Part shown: piece after piece, positions 35,803 through 45,200 of the stretch
Numbering within the stretch: position 1 is the stretch's first letter
Layout: each line of letters begins with the position of its first letter
Assembly (NCBI GenBank): GCA_041655765.1
Contig: JBBAEU010000010.1
Span: 36,863 to 100,862, forward strand
DNA length: 64,000 bases
Direction of reading: 5' to 3'
Source: Brumimicrobium sp041655765
GTDB lineage: Bacteria > Bacteroidota > Bacteroidia > Flavobacteriales_D > Crocinitomicaceae
Position numbers and translations under genes: made by a program
The notes under the pieces: generated by a model
What the model was told of the DNA's origin: nothing
Seen by the model: only the letters and a program-made list of their open reading frames with translations
Databases searched by the model: none

Positions 35803-37074
35803 TTATCTAATCTTTCTAAAAGTGAGATACTTATGTAAAGGTTCAGGAATAAGAATACCATCATTTGTTTGATGATTTTCGAGAATTGCTGCCATTATCC
35901 TTGGCAAAGCCAAAGCACTTCCGTTTAATGTATGACAGAGTTGGGTTTTACCGTTTTCATCCCTAAACCTTAGCTTTAAACGATTTGCTTGGTATGTCTC
36001 AAAGTTAGAAACAGAACTCACTTCTAACCATCTTTCTTGCGCCGCAGAATAAACTTCAAAATCGTAGGTTATTGCAGAGGTAAAGCCTAAGTCGCCACCA
36101 CAAAGTCGTAATATTCGATAATGCAATCCTAACTTTGTCAGTAATCCACGCACATGGTCTAGCATTTCTTCAAGAGCTTCCTCAGATTTTGAAGGATGTT
36201 CAATTCTAACCACTTCTACCTTATCAAATTGATGCAAACGGTTTAATCCGCGCACGTCTTTCCCATAAGAACCCGCTTCTCTTCTAAAACAAGGAGTATA
36301 TGCTGTCATTTTCTTTGAAAACTCATTTTCTGGGATAATGACATCACGATAAATATTGGTTAACGGCACTTCTGCTGTTGGAATTAAATAAAAATCATCT
36401 TCTCCAACATAGTACATTTGTCCTTCTTTATCAGGCAATTGTCCTGTTCCATATCCACTTTTTTCATTGACAACAAATGGAGGAATATATTCTGTATAGC
36501 CCGCTTGCTCTGCTTCTGCCAAGAAAAAATTAATTAAAGCCCGCTGTAATTTAGCACCTTTTCCTTTGTAAAATGGAAATCCTGCACCGGTAACTTTAAC
36601 GCCCAATTCAAAATCTATTAAATCGTATTCTGCCGCTAAATCCCAGTGAGGTTTTGCTTCAAAATCAAAATTTGGCTTTGACCCAATCTCTTCAACAACT
36701 TCATTGTCTTGATCAGTCATTCCTTCTGGAACAATATCTTGTGGAACATTTGGAACATCGTATAAAAGACGTTGTATTTCATCATTTAATTGATCTACTT
36801 CCCCCTTTAACTCTTGTTCTCTCGCCTTAAATGTTGCTACTTTATTTTTGGCTACATTTGCTTCATCAATCTTTCCAGATTTAAACAGTTCCCCTATTTC
36901 TTTGGAAATTTTATTACTTTCTGCTAGTAAGCTTTCTAATTCTGTCTTTTTAGAACGCCATTGTTCATCAAATTCGCTAATTTGATTGATTACTGAAGAA
37001 AAATCTTGACCTCTTTTTTTTAAATCTTCAATAAGACGATCCTTTTCATTTCTAATTCGTGTAATTTCCAACAT
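35803..37074 (-). CDS. serS: Serine--tRNA ligase
   Basis: A class II aminoacyl-tRNA synthetase that charges tRNA-Ser. It is 423 residues. The N-terminal long antiparallel coiled coil (about 25-100) binds the tRNA variable arm. Motif 2 (FRREAGSYGKDVRGL, near 260) and motif 3 (ALPRIMAAILENHQ, near 390) are present. The start is the ATG at 37074 (MLEITRIRNEKDRL). The frame extends 23 codons further, but that part overlaps a TAAATTTG box and is not family-like. It is monocistronic or leads into nothing obvious: def lies 122 bp further on. Confidence 0.95.
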   Translation of the reverse strand: MLEITRIRNEKDRLIEDLKKRGQDFSSVINQISEFDEQWRSKKTELESLLAESNKISKEIGELFKSGKIDEANVAKNKVATFKAREQELKGEVDQLNDEIQRLLYDVPNVPQDIVPEGMTDQDNEVVEEIGSKPNFDFEAKPHWDLAAEYDLIDFELGVKVTGAGFPFYKGKGAKLQRALINFFLAEAEQAGYTEYIPPFVVNEKSGYGTGQLPDKEGQMYYVGEDDFYLIPTAEVPLTNIYRDVIIPENEFSKKMTAYTPCFRREAGSYGKDVRGLNRLHQFDKVEVVRIEHPSKSEEALEEMLDHVRGLLTKLGLHYRILRLCGGDLGFTSAITYDFEVYSAAQERWLEVSSVSNFETYQANRLKLRFRDENGKTQLCHTLNGSALALPRIMAAILENHQTNDGILIPEPLHKYLTFRKIR

Positions 37075-37095
37075 AATTGTAACTTTTAATAAAGG

Positions 37096-37103
37096 CAAAT
37101 TTA
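37096..37103 (-). promoter_or_regulatory. Bacteroidota -7 box (TAAATTTG) for serS
   Basis: A TAnnTTTG match on the minus strand, 21 bp before the chosen ATG at 37074. Confidence 0.55.
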
Positions 37104-37154
37104 ATAGATATTCCAATATGAAGTTCAATCGAGACTTAAACATTTATGAATGTT

Positions 37155-37290
37155 AACCCGCTGTACAATTGAAAAGTAAATAAAATTATTCAACTTTATA
37201 AAACACACCTCGCATTTAACTGATTGTCAAATAATTAAACATTATGGAAAACTTTATTCAAAGTTACTAAACTATTCTGACCTAAAAATC
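37155..37290 (+). mobile_element. IS982-type left-end relic (decayed)
   Basis: The segment from AACCCGCTGTACAATTG (37155) through an ATG at 37244 aligns with 63622-63745 at the right end of the window: the same terminal-repeat-like start, the same spacing of about 90 bp, and the same opening of a transposase frame (MENFIQSY here, then an early stop at 37268-37270). Similarity fades near 37290. It is a dead remnant of one IS982-family end. No right end is seen nearby, and the rest of the gap to 37437 holds nothing recognised. Confidence 0.65.
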
Positions 37291-37437
37291 ATTATTTAAA
37301 AAAAAGACTTCATAGATGATTTTTAGCAATTATCAAGAACGTAAGGAGTCAACGAAAAATAATACATGGTTCCAAAACAGCATTATCATTTTGTATTTTT
37401 TAGGTTATTATTAGATTTTTTGTAAATTTATAAAACG

Positions 37438-38409
37438 ATGAAACAATTTTATCCAGTTATAATAGCTTTCCTTTTGCTTTCGTGTAGTAATAAATCAGAA
37501 GACACACATGAAAGTCCTTTTCCTGTTTATAAGGAGTATCTAATTAATTGGTCAGAGTTTTACATTGATAATTTTAAGAACTATAGTTTTCCGATTTGGT
37601 TTCATGCGGATGTATTAGACTCTTTAAACATCGAAAGTATTCGACTTGAAGTTAACAATTTTACAGAGTTAGACACGTTAAGCAATAAAAGAGGCCCGTC
37701 AAGAAGACATGTTATTGATTTTCAAATGGTTAATGGGGGAATAAAGCAAATTAATCATACCTTTTTTAATCTAGATATTCCAATTTTAGAGAACAAAGTC
37801 GTTTATAAAAAGACGGCTGACTCTTTTGGGTATAATTTACCAAGAATAACAGAAAAACCATTATATACATTACAGTCATCATCTTTTAAATCTAAAGAAA
37901 GTAGGGTAGTTAAGTTAATAAAATTATCGGAAGATTACTTAAAATATGTTGAATCTGACAATTTTGATATAAAGGAACACATTTATCTTATCAATGAAGA
38001 GCTATGGACTATTCCACACATCGATAATTATTTTAAACCAGATGAGTCAATTATATTCTATTATGGTACGCCAAAAAAATTTATTGAAGCATTTACTTTA
38101 AAGGACTTGGTCAAAAAAGATCAAATTGAAGAAAGGGAGTATTATGAAAATGGGGTAATTCGTCAACAATTTTTTCATTCTCAAAATTTTGTAACACAAC
38201 GGGTTTTTCAATATGATTCAATTGGAAAATGTGTGGGATTTATAGATAGTTTAAAAACTTCAGATTTGGATTTTATTCATTTTACAAAATCTGAGATTTT
38301 ATATAAGGATAATAAACCAGTATCAATTTTATATTTTAATGAAGAGGATGTAGAAAAGTATCTTCCTTTTCAAGAAATTAAGATTTTTTATACAAAAAAG
38401 GAAAAGTAA
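37438..38409 (+). CDS. Lipoprotein of unknown function
   Basis: A 323-residue protein with a lipoprotein signal (AFLLLSCSNK, Cys at about residue 16). It is rich in Tyr, Phe, Ile, Lys and Asp, with no family motif. A region near residues 230-265 (REYYENGVIRQQFFHSQN) has the rhythm of a MORN/antitoxin-like or YD-repeat segment seen in other Bacteroidota secreted proteins, but this is weak. It stands alone next to an IS relic and ends in a strong hairpin terminator. Confidence 0.7.
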   Translation: MKQFYPVIIAFLLLSCSNKSEDTHESPFPVYKEYLINWSEFYIDNFKNYSFPIWFHADVLDSLNIESIRLEVNNFTELDTLSNKRGPSRRHVIDFQMVNGGIKQINHTFFNLDIPILENKVVYKKTADSFGYNLPRITEKPLYTLQSSSFKSKESRVVKLIKLSEDYLKYVESDNFDIKEHIYLINEELWTIPHIDNYFKPDESIIFYYGTPKKFIEAFTLKDLVKKDQIEEREYYENGVIRQQFFHSQNFVTQRVFQYDSIGKCVGFIDSLKTSDLDFIHFTKSEILYKDNKPVSILYFNEEDVEKYLPFQEIKIFYTKKEK

Positions 38410-38411
38410 CT

Positions 38412-38461
38412 CAAAATTTGACCTTTAGAAATAGGTCAAATTTTAAGTTTTTTGTTTTTTC
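38412..38461 (+). terminator. Intrinsic terminator after the unknown lipoprotein gene
   Basis: A 12-bp perfect stem AAAATTTGACCT / AGGTCAAATTTT (38413-38444) with an 8-nt loop, followed by a T-rich stretch. Confidence 0.75.
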
Positions 38462-38534
38462 TACACCATCACACCAGAAACGCATTAAAACAGGTTTTAA
38501 AGCGCGTTTAAAAAGGTTTTTTTATAAAATTCTT

Positions 38535-39416
38535 TTATAGTTCGGTGGTTTTTTCAAAAATATAAAGTTGACTTGAGTATCCAAATCTCTTAGCAAGGCG
38601 ATTTGAGATAAACCCAACAATTGGTCCGAGGAAAAACAGACGAGACCTATATTTTTCAGAAAGCATAGAAATATAATATGCATCATACTTCATTGGAATA
38701 ACTTTTTTCAATTTAAATCCATAATCCAACATCAAGCGAGATAGGTTTATTTGTTTGAAATGATAAAGGTGACGTGGAACATCATAGGCTGCCCAATATT
38801 TTTTGTAAAAACGAGCATCGAAAGAGTTCATATTTGGAACAGCTATAAAAAGTTTTCCGCTTGGATGAAGGATTTTATTAACTATTCTTAAATCTTTTTG
38901 AAGATCATAAATATGCTCTAAGACGTGCCACATAGTAATCACATCGAAGGAGTTTTTTTCAATTTTGTATAATTCTTCTTGCGGAACACTTCTCACTCCA
39001 TTTTCGGAATGTGCAAATTCTCGAGCATCTTGACTCGGCTCGATTCCTAAACTGTTGAAGCCGTTTTCTTTTGTCTCCTTTAAAAAATGACCTGTTCCAG
39101 ATCCAATATCTAAAAGATTTCTTCCTGCTACTTCATGCTTAATCCATTTTACTTTATTTTTTAATGTCTTATTTCTAACAACATTATATAAATAATTAAT
39201 AAGTCCTTTCTTACTAGAAGAGTGGGAAATATACTTTTCAGACTTATAGTAGTTTCCTATTTTCTCTTTATCAGGAATTGGATTGGTAAAATGAAAGCCA
39301 CAGTTTATACATTCTACAATATCAAACTTTTCTTTTGATACAGTATAATCTCTGGCTTTTAAAAATTTTTTAAATGCTGTGTTTTGACAAACAGGGCAAT
39401 TTTCAATTATTTTCAT
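38535..39416 (-). CDS. Class I SAM-dependent methyltransferase with zinc-ribbon N-terminus
   Basis: A 293-residue protein. The N-terminal zinc-ribbon-like CPVCQNTAFK ... CINCGFHF (about 8-43) is followed by a Methyltransf_11/UbiG-like domain (about 85-240) with SAM motif I LLDIGSGTGHFL (near 101) and the VITMWHVLEHIYD segment (near 160). The combination is common in Bacteroidota and often lies near cell-surface or O-antigen genes, but here it follows mnmG. Its ATG lies 6 bp beyond a parS-like site that covers the mnmG stop codon. The substrate is unknown. Confidence 0.85.
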   Translation of the reverse strand: MKIIENCPVCQNTAFKKFLKARDYTVSKEKFDIVECINCGFHFTNPIPDKEKIGNYYKSEKYISHSSSKKGLINYLYNVVRNKTLKNKVKWIKHEVAGRNLLDIGSGTGHFLKETKENGFNSLGIEPSQDAREFAHSENGVRSVPQEELYKIEKNSFDVITMWHVLEHIYDLQKDLRIVNKILHPSGKLFIAVPNMNSFDARFYKKYWAAYDVPRHLYHFKQINLSRLMLDYGFKLKKVIPMKYDAYYISMLSEKYRSRLFFLGPIVGFISNRLAKRFGYSSQLYIFEKTTEL

Positions 39417-39422
39417 TTTAAA

Positions 39423-39438
39423 TGTTTCACGTGGAACT
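39423..39438. promoter_or_regulatory. parS-like ParB-binding site (right of mnmG)
   Basis: TGTTTCACGTGGAACT matches the parS consensus TGTTYCACGTGRAACA at 15 of 16 positions. It overlaps the mnmG stop codon. Confidence 0.7.
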
Positions 39439-41302
39439 ATCTCCCCAAATATATTAAAAGAACATTAACGTCAGCAGGAGAAACACCAGAAATTCTAGAG
39501 GCTTGTCCAATTGTCTTTGGTTCAATCTCAGTTAGTTTGTTTATCGCTTCAGAACTTAAATTAGTTAGTCGAGAATATTCTATTCCTTCAGGGATAATAA
39601 CACTCTCTAGTCGTCCTACTTTTTTAGCGACCTCTTCTTCACGGTCAATATAGCCACCATATTTTAATTGAATTTCTGTTTGTTCCAAATCAATAGATGT
39701 AAAATCACTTAATCTTTCATCGATTTCTTTGCTCATTCGTCTAATATCATCTATGGTAACATGAGGTCTTAAAAGGATGTTTTTTGCTTTTACTTGTTGA
39801 GAGATAGGCGTAGATTTACGCGCCGCTAAAATAGTATTTGCTTCATCAGGTGTAACACCAACAGTCGTAAAAACTTCTTTAATTAAGGAAATGTTTTTTT
39901 CTTTTTCTTCAACAAGTCTTAGACGATCATCTGAAACAAGTCCCAAAGAGTGTGCAATTGGTGTTAATCTTAGGTCTGCATTATCTTGACGTAATAAAAT
40001 ACGATATTCTGCTCTGGAAGTAAACATTCGATAAGGTTCTTTTGTTCCCTTGGTAATTAAATCATCGATTAAAACGCCAATATATGCTTCAGAACGACTT
40101 AATAAAAACGGCTCTTTTCCTTGAATTTTATGTGTCGCATTAATTCCTGCCATTAATCCTTGACAAGCTGCCTCTTCATATCCTGTTGACCCATTAATTT
40201 GACCAGCAAAAAACAATCCGTTAACTAATTTAGTTTCCAATGTGTGTCTCAATTGAGTAGGAGGGAAGTAGTCGTATTCTATGGCATAACCAGGACGAAA
40301 CATTTTTACGTTTTCAAACCCTGGAATTGTTTTTAGAGCTTTCATTTGAACTTCCATGGGTAAACTTGAGCTAAAACCATTAACATAAACCTCAACAGTG
40401 TTCCAACCTTCTGGTTCTACAAAAATTTGATGTCGTTCACGATGAGCAAAACGATTCACTTTGTCTTCTATTGAAGGACAATATCTTGGCCCAACAGATT
40501 TAATTGAACCGTTAAACATTGGACTTCTATCGAAACCTTCTCTCAAGTATTCATGAGTTAAAGGATTTGTATAAGTAATATGACATGGAAGTTGTTTTAT
40601 AAGTGAAGATGTTTCGTTTGTAAAACTAAATTTACCAGGATAGTCGTCTCCATCTTGGATTTCCATTTTGGAATGATCTAAAGAGCGAGCATCTACTCTT
40701 GGTGGCGTACCAGTTTTCATTCTTCCAGCTTCAAAACCTAACTTAATTAAATCTTCGGTTATTCCAATAGAAGCGCTTTCACCTGCTCGTCCACCACCAT
40801 ATTGTTTTTCACCAATATGAATAACACCATTCATGAAAGTACCACTTGTTAATATTACACATTTGGAATAAATATCAATATTTAATCGAGTTTTAACACC
40901 TTTAATCTTTCCATTTTCAACGATAACACCAGTTACCATGTCTTGCCAAAAATCAACATTCGGATTGGCTTCAAGCATTAGCCTCCACTCTTCAGAAAAT
41001 CGCATTCTATCGTTTTGTGAACGAGGAGACCACATTGCAGGACCCTTGCTTCGATTGAGCATTCTAAATTGGATTGCAGATTTATCAGCAATAATGCCAG
41101 AGCCACCACCTAAAGTATCAATTTCTCTGACAATTTGACCTTTTGCAACACCACCCATTGCAGGATTACAAGACATTTGTGCAATGGTATTCATATTCAT
41201 TGTTATAACAAGAACTGATGCACCAAGTTTTCCAGCAACATTTGCAGCTTCACAACCTGCGTGTCCAGCACCAACAACAATAATATCATATTCTTTTAAC
41301 AT
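39437..41302 (-). CDS. mnmG: tRNA uridine-5-carboxymethylaminomethyl modification enzyme MnmG
   Basis: An FAD enzyme (GidA) that works with MnmE to modify the wobble uridine of certain tRNAs. It is 621 residues. The FAD dinucleotide motif VVGAGHAGCEAA is at about residues 9-20, the family segments GGVAKGQIVREIDTLGG (near 50) and NGLFFAGQINGSTGYEEAA (near 365) are clear, and a C-terminal helical domain ends with GVSPADVNVLLIYLG. The start is the ATG at 41302 (MLKEYDIIV). An upstream TTG would read MFHVKQ, but those bases form the parS palindrome. Both gene ends carry parS-like sites, a known feature of gid loci near replication origins. Confidence 0.96.
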   Translation of the reverse strand: MLKEYDIIVVGAGHAGCEAANVAGKLGASVLVITMNMNTIAQMSCNPAMGGVAKGQIVREIDTLGGGSGIIADKSAIQFRMLNRSKGPAMWSPRSQNDRMRFSEEWRLMLEANPNVDFWQDMVTGVIVENGKIKGVKTRLNIDIYSKCVILTSGTFMNGVIHIGEKQYGGGRAGESASIGITEDLIKLGFEAGRMKTGTPPRVDARSLDHSKMEIQDGDDYPGKFSFTNETSSLIKQLPCHITYTNPLTHEYLREGFDRSPMFNGSIKSVGPRYCPSIEDKVNRFAHRERHQIFVEPEGWNTVEVYVNGFSSSLPMEVQMKALKTIPGFENVKMFRPGYAIEYDYFPPTQLRHTLETKLVNGLFFAGQINGSTGYEEAACQGLMAGINATHKIQGKEPFLLSRSEAYIGVLIDDLITKGTKEPYRMFTSRAEYRILLRQDNADLRLTPIAHSLGLVSDDRLRLVEEKEKNISLIKEVFTTVGVTPDEANTILAARKSTPISQQVKAKNILLRPHVTIDDIRRMSKEIDERLSDFTSIDLEQTEIQLKYGGYIDREEEVAKKVGRLESVIIPEGIEYSRLTNLSSEAINKLTEIEPKTIGQASRISGVSPADVNVLLIYLGR

Positions 41303-41312
41303 ACATTCATAT

Positions 41313-41328
41313 TGTTTCACGTGAAACA
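41313..41328. promoter_or_regulatory. parS site, perfect 16-bp palindrome
   Basis: TGTTTCACGTGAAACA is an exact match to the parS consensus bound by chromosomal ParB (Spo0J). It lies 10 bp upstream of the mnmG start codon and 3 bp after the end of ybeY. Confidence 0.85.
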
Positions 41329-41331
41329 AAA

Positions 41332-41739
41332 TTACAACAGTTGAAGGTAAAAATCTTCTTTTTCTCTCATTATTTTTGAATCTTCTTCAGTCTTATCATT
41401 ATATCCACATAAATGTAACAACCCGTGAACTAAAACACGATTTAATTCATTTTGTTTGGTAGAATTAAAAGTTTTAGCATTATCAACAACTCTTTCATAA
41501 CTAATCAGCAAATCACCACTCACAATATTACCTTCACAATAATCGAAAGTAATAATATCAGTATAAAAATCATGATTTAAAAATTCGATATTCTTTAGTA
41601 TAAGCCATTCGTCAGTTCCAATAATAATAGAAAATTCGCCAAGTACTTTACCTTCGGATAAAGCAATTTTTTTATACCATTCTGTTAAATAATCAAGGTT
41701 AATTTTTGGAACATCAATAAACTCAATTTCAATTTCCAT
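41332..41739 (-). CDS. ybeY: rRNA maturation RNase YbeY
   Basis: A single-strand-specific metal endoribonuclease needed for 16S rRNA 3' maturation and ribosome quality control. It is 135 residues. The signature is HGLLHLCGYNDKTEED (about residues 106-121). The first two His match H-x3-H, while the third ligand of the classical HGxLHLxGYDH motif is changed to Lys after an Asp, as in other Bacteroidota sequences I recall. The start is the ATG at 41739 (MEIEIEFIDVP). It lies upstream of mnmG on the same strand, separated by the parS site. Confidence 0.9.
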   Translation of the reverse strand: MEIEIEFIDVPKINLDYLTEWYKKIALSEGKVLGEFSIIIGTDEWLILKNIEFLNHDFYTDIITFDYCEGNIVSGDLLISYERVVDNAKTFNSTKQNELNRVLVHGLLHLCGYNDKTEEDSKIMREKEDFYLQLL

Positions 41740-41834
41740 ATTAAAAAAATAACGATTATAAAGAGATAAAGACAATAAAAATATTAATCAGATGTATATT
41801 ATACTGAATCTGTTTTGTCGGTTATCAATTAAAA

Positions 41835-42251
41835 TTAAGACAACAAAAAGGTTAAAACAATTCGCCTTCCTTGATTTTCAAATTCAACAGTATCAGCTAA
41901 AGCTTTCATTAAAAAAACACCACGACCGCTTTCCTTTTCGATATTCTCGGGTGCAGTCGGGTCTGGTAAATTATTAAAAGCAAAGCCAATTCCTTCATCT
42001 TCTATAATAAACTTAATAGATGGTTCACTTATTTGTATTGAAAGATGAACGTTTTTAGATTTATCCTCTCGATTACCATGAACAATGGCGTTATTAACTC
42101 CTTCCGTAACAGCAATTAAAATATTACCATAAAAGTCTTCATGAATATTCTGTGCAGAACAAACCTCATCAATTAAAGTTTCAACAAAACTTATTTTTTC
42201 CAGATCCGATGGAAAAGTAACCGATTCAATTTCTTTATAAACAGCGTTCAT
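41835..42251 (-). CDS. RsbW-like anti-sigma/serine kinase ATP-binding protein
   Basis: A 138-residue HATPase_c_2 protein of the RsbW/SpoIIAB type. The N-box is AVTEGVNNAIVHGN (about 47-60), the G1 box IEDEGIGFAFNN (about 80-91), and the G2-like region is RGVFLMKAL (about 108-116). Such proteins bind sigma factors or phosphorylate anti-sigma antagonists. No RsbV-like or SpoIIAA-like gene is adjacent. It lies upstream of ybeY in the minus-strand run. Confidence 0.87.
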   Translation of the reverse strand: MNAVYKEIESVTFPSDLEKISFVETLIDEVCSAQNIHEDFYGNILIAVTEGVNNAIVHGNREDKSKNVHLSIQISEPSIKFIIEDEGIGFAFNNLPDPTAPENIEKESGRGVFLMKALADTVEFENQGRRIVLTFLLS

Positions 42252-42289
42252 TAATATTAGTTTTATTTATTTAAATGAATTAATAAGCA

Positions 42290-45200
42290 CTAATTGATAT
42301 TTTGAAAATAAGCATTTGCTTTTTCTTTGTAATATCTACTAAATGACGGATCTAACGTGCGTAATAATTCAATTTGTTTTTCCTTTTGTTTCTTATACTC
42401 TAAAAATTCAATTTGGTTACCAAAATCATCATCTTTTCCTGAATTACTTTCTCTCTCTTCATCCCAACCTCTTTCTCGCTGAGCATTTTCACTTTCTAAA
42501 AGACGTGTTAAAATGTCTTGTTGACGTTCAATTAATTGGTTATCCCATCTTTTGTTAATTAAATCTTGTTGTTGCTTTTCAAGTTCTTCAAGTAATTTAT
42601 TCATCTGGTTTCCTGAGCCGCTACCATCTTTATTTAATTGTTCACGTATCTCCTGAAGTTTTTGCTGAATCATACTTTGTTCAGCAGCCATTTTTGCGGC
42701 TTGCTGAGAATTGATGGGTAAAATACCTCCTGATTGTTTACCTCCTGGTGAAGAGCCTTGACCATTTTTCATTTGTTCCAACTGTTTTTTAATCATTTCT
42801 TTTAAACCTTGCATGTCTCCACCCTGACCTTGACCAGATTTACCCTTTTTACCCGGTTGACCTTGATTACCTTTTCCTCCTTTACCACCTTGACCGTCTT
42901 CTCCATCATTACCTTCTCCTTCACCCATTCCTTGCATTTGCATTTGAGCAGCTTCCATGGCTTCATTTAAGAAAAGAGCAAGATTATTAAAACTCGTCAT
43001 CACAAACTGTTGTTTAATCAATAAATCACGTTTTTCCCTTTCACCAATATGCGTTGGAATATATTTGAATTGTTTGTCAATGTTTCCAACTTCTTGTTCG
43101 ATAAAAGATGATGCTTGAGGAACACGATTTGCTAATGCACGTAAACTATCTTTTACAGGTACAAAGTTATCCATAATTGACCGTTGCTCAGAACCTAGTT
43201 GTCCAAAATGAGGGTCAAAAGAATCTGTTGATTGAAAGTCTTCCATGTTAGATTCTTGAGCAAAACTTAAACGAATAATATTCTCAACCAAAGCGCGCAT
43301 TGCAGCATAATCTTCTGTTTGTTGCTCTTGTTGACTCATTTGCATTTGAGCTTGGAGTTGAGATGCCGCTTCTTCCATTTTTTCTCCTGCTTCTTGTTGA
43401 TTTCCCTGAGCACCAGATTCGTTACCTTTCTGGATGTTTTCTTGAGCTCCTTTCATTTTGTTAGAAATTTCATCCATTAAATCATCTAAATCATCAAAAG
43501 ACATAGGACGACGCAATTCATTGTTTTTATCAATCATTTCTTTCGTGTCTTCCTTTAGTTTTTCAAATTTTTCATTCAGTTCTTGTTGTTTAGATTGAAC
43601 ATCCTCGTTTGAGAACTCATTATTTTTAAAATCTTCTTTTAATTGGAGTTGTTCTTCAGCCAAATTATCCAAAGAATTGATTAAATCCTCAACCCTTTCT
43701 TCAACATCCATCATTTTTAGCATTTCCAAAGTATTATCAATTTGACGCTCCATTTCTTCAGCAGACATTTCTGTATTTTCAAGAAGTTCCATTAAATTTT
43801 TATCAGATTGTTCCTCCATTAATTTTTGAAGTTCTTCCAATAGATTTTTCAATTCATCATCCATCAATTGATCTAACATCTCTTCTAGCAATTTTTGCTT
43901 TTCTAATAACTTTTCATCTGCAGGAGAGAGACGGTCTTTTTCATCAAAAGAAGATTTTAACTCTTCCTTTGTTTGTTGAATACGGTTTTGAAGTGACTCT
44001 TGTTGTTTTTGTAAATTCTCTAATTGTTTTTGTTGTTGCCATGTAGTGCTTTTTGAGTTAGCAATTTCTCGTTTTAACCTTGCCATTTTCTCTTTAAAAT
44101 CCTTTGTTTCTTCAAGAAGTTTGTTCAATTCTTCGTTTGCTTTGTCTTTGTCCTCTTTTCTTTGTTCTTGAAGTTGTTCTTGAGAAGGACTCAAATATTC
44201 AAATACGCTTGACCTTGTAGCTTTTGGTCCATTTACTCCATCATTATCGTAAACAGTAAAAAAATACGTTAGTTTATCTTCCAATTCCAAACCAAGGTTT
44301 TTGACATTAAAAGTCATAGAAAAAGGAGATTGTTTTCCATCTACAGCAGGAACCGAAATAATATTTGATATTTTGTCACCTGTTTTTTTATTGATGATAT
44401 ATGTAAAATTTAATTTTGAAACACCATAATCATCTTTAACATTTCCAGTAAAATATATTTTATTTTTAACAATTGAATCTTCCGTTCTATTCACAGAAAT
44501 ACTTGGGTATTCATCTTTAATCACACCGATATGATAAACTGTTGAGTCGTGTTTTGATAATTTGTCATTTTCAAGAATAAAAACAACATTTGTTGAGTGA
44601 TTAACTGAATGTTGAAAACGAAAACCTTGTTTATTGTAAGAAAAAACAGAATCATCCAAAGCAACTGTTAGGTTTTTACTATTTTTAGTAATTCCATTCC
44701 AAGTTAATTTTGTACCACTAGGTAAAAGTAAATCGCCTGGGTTTTCAATCGTTTCATTTTCTCTACCAATATATTTTGGATAATCTAACTCAACTTTTAA
44801 ATGTCCGATTGATGTTCTTTTAATTAATTCAATTGTATATTCTTTGGAATTAAAATTAAGTGCTTTAAAATGAAAATGAACGTCTTTGTTTAGATTGTTA
44901 AACGTATAAGACATTTCATTGTTTTTGATTTTTTTCATTAAAAATTTACCTTCTGAGCTTTCTAAATAAACACGGTCGGGGATAGACATTCCATCCAAAG
45001 GATTTAATTTAACTTCAATGGTAATTTTATTTCCCTCTTCAACAATGAGTTTATCATTTAAAAGTTCAAAAGTAAAGTCAGGTTCTTTTTCAAAAACTTG
45101 GTTGTATTTTATCAGTCGTTCTGAACCTTCACTAAAAAGATTAGGAAAAAGAATACCAATTAAAACAAAGGTAAACAAAACAGGTAGAAAATACTTTACA

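Noticed and set aside
41303..41329. An upstream TTG start for mnmG reading MFHVKQYEC
   Set aside because: Those bases are the parS palindrome, and the family N-terminus starts at the ATG at 41302.
42810..42935. Gly/Lys-rich repeat region as a possible collagen-like or separate gene
   Set aside because: It is in frame within the DUF4175 protein and is best seen as a low-complexity linker.
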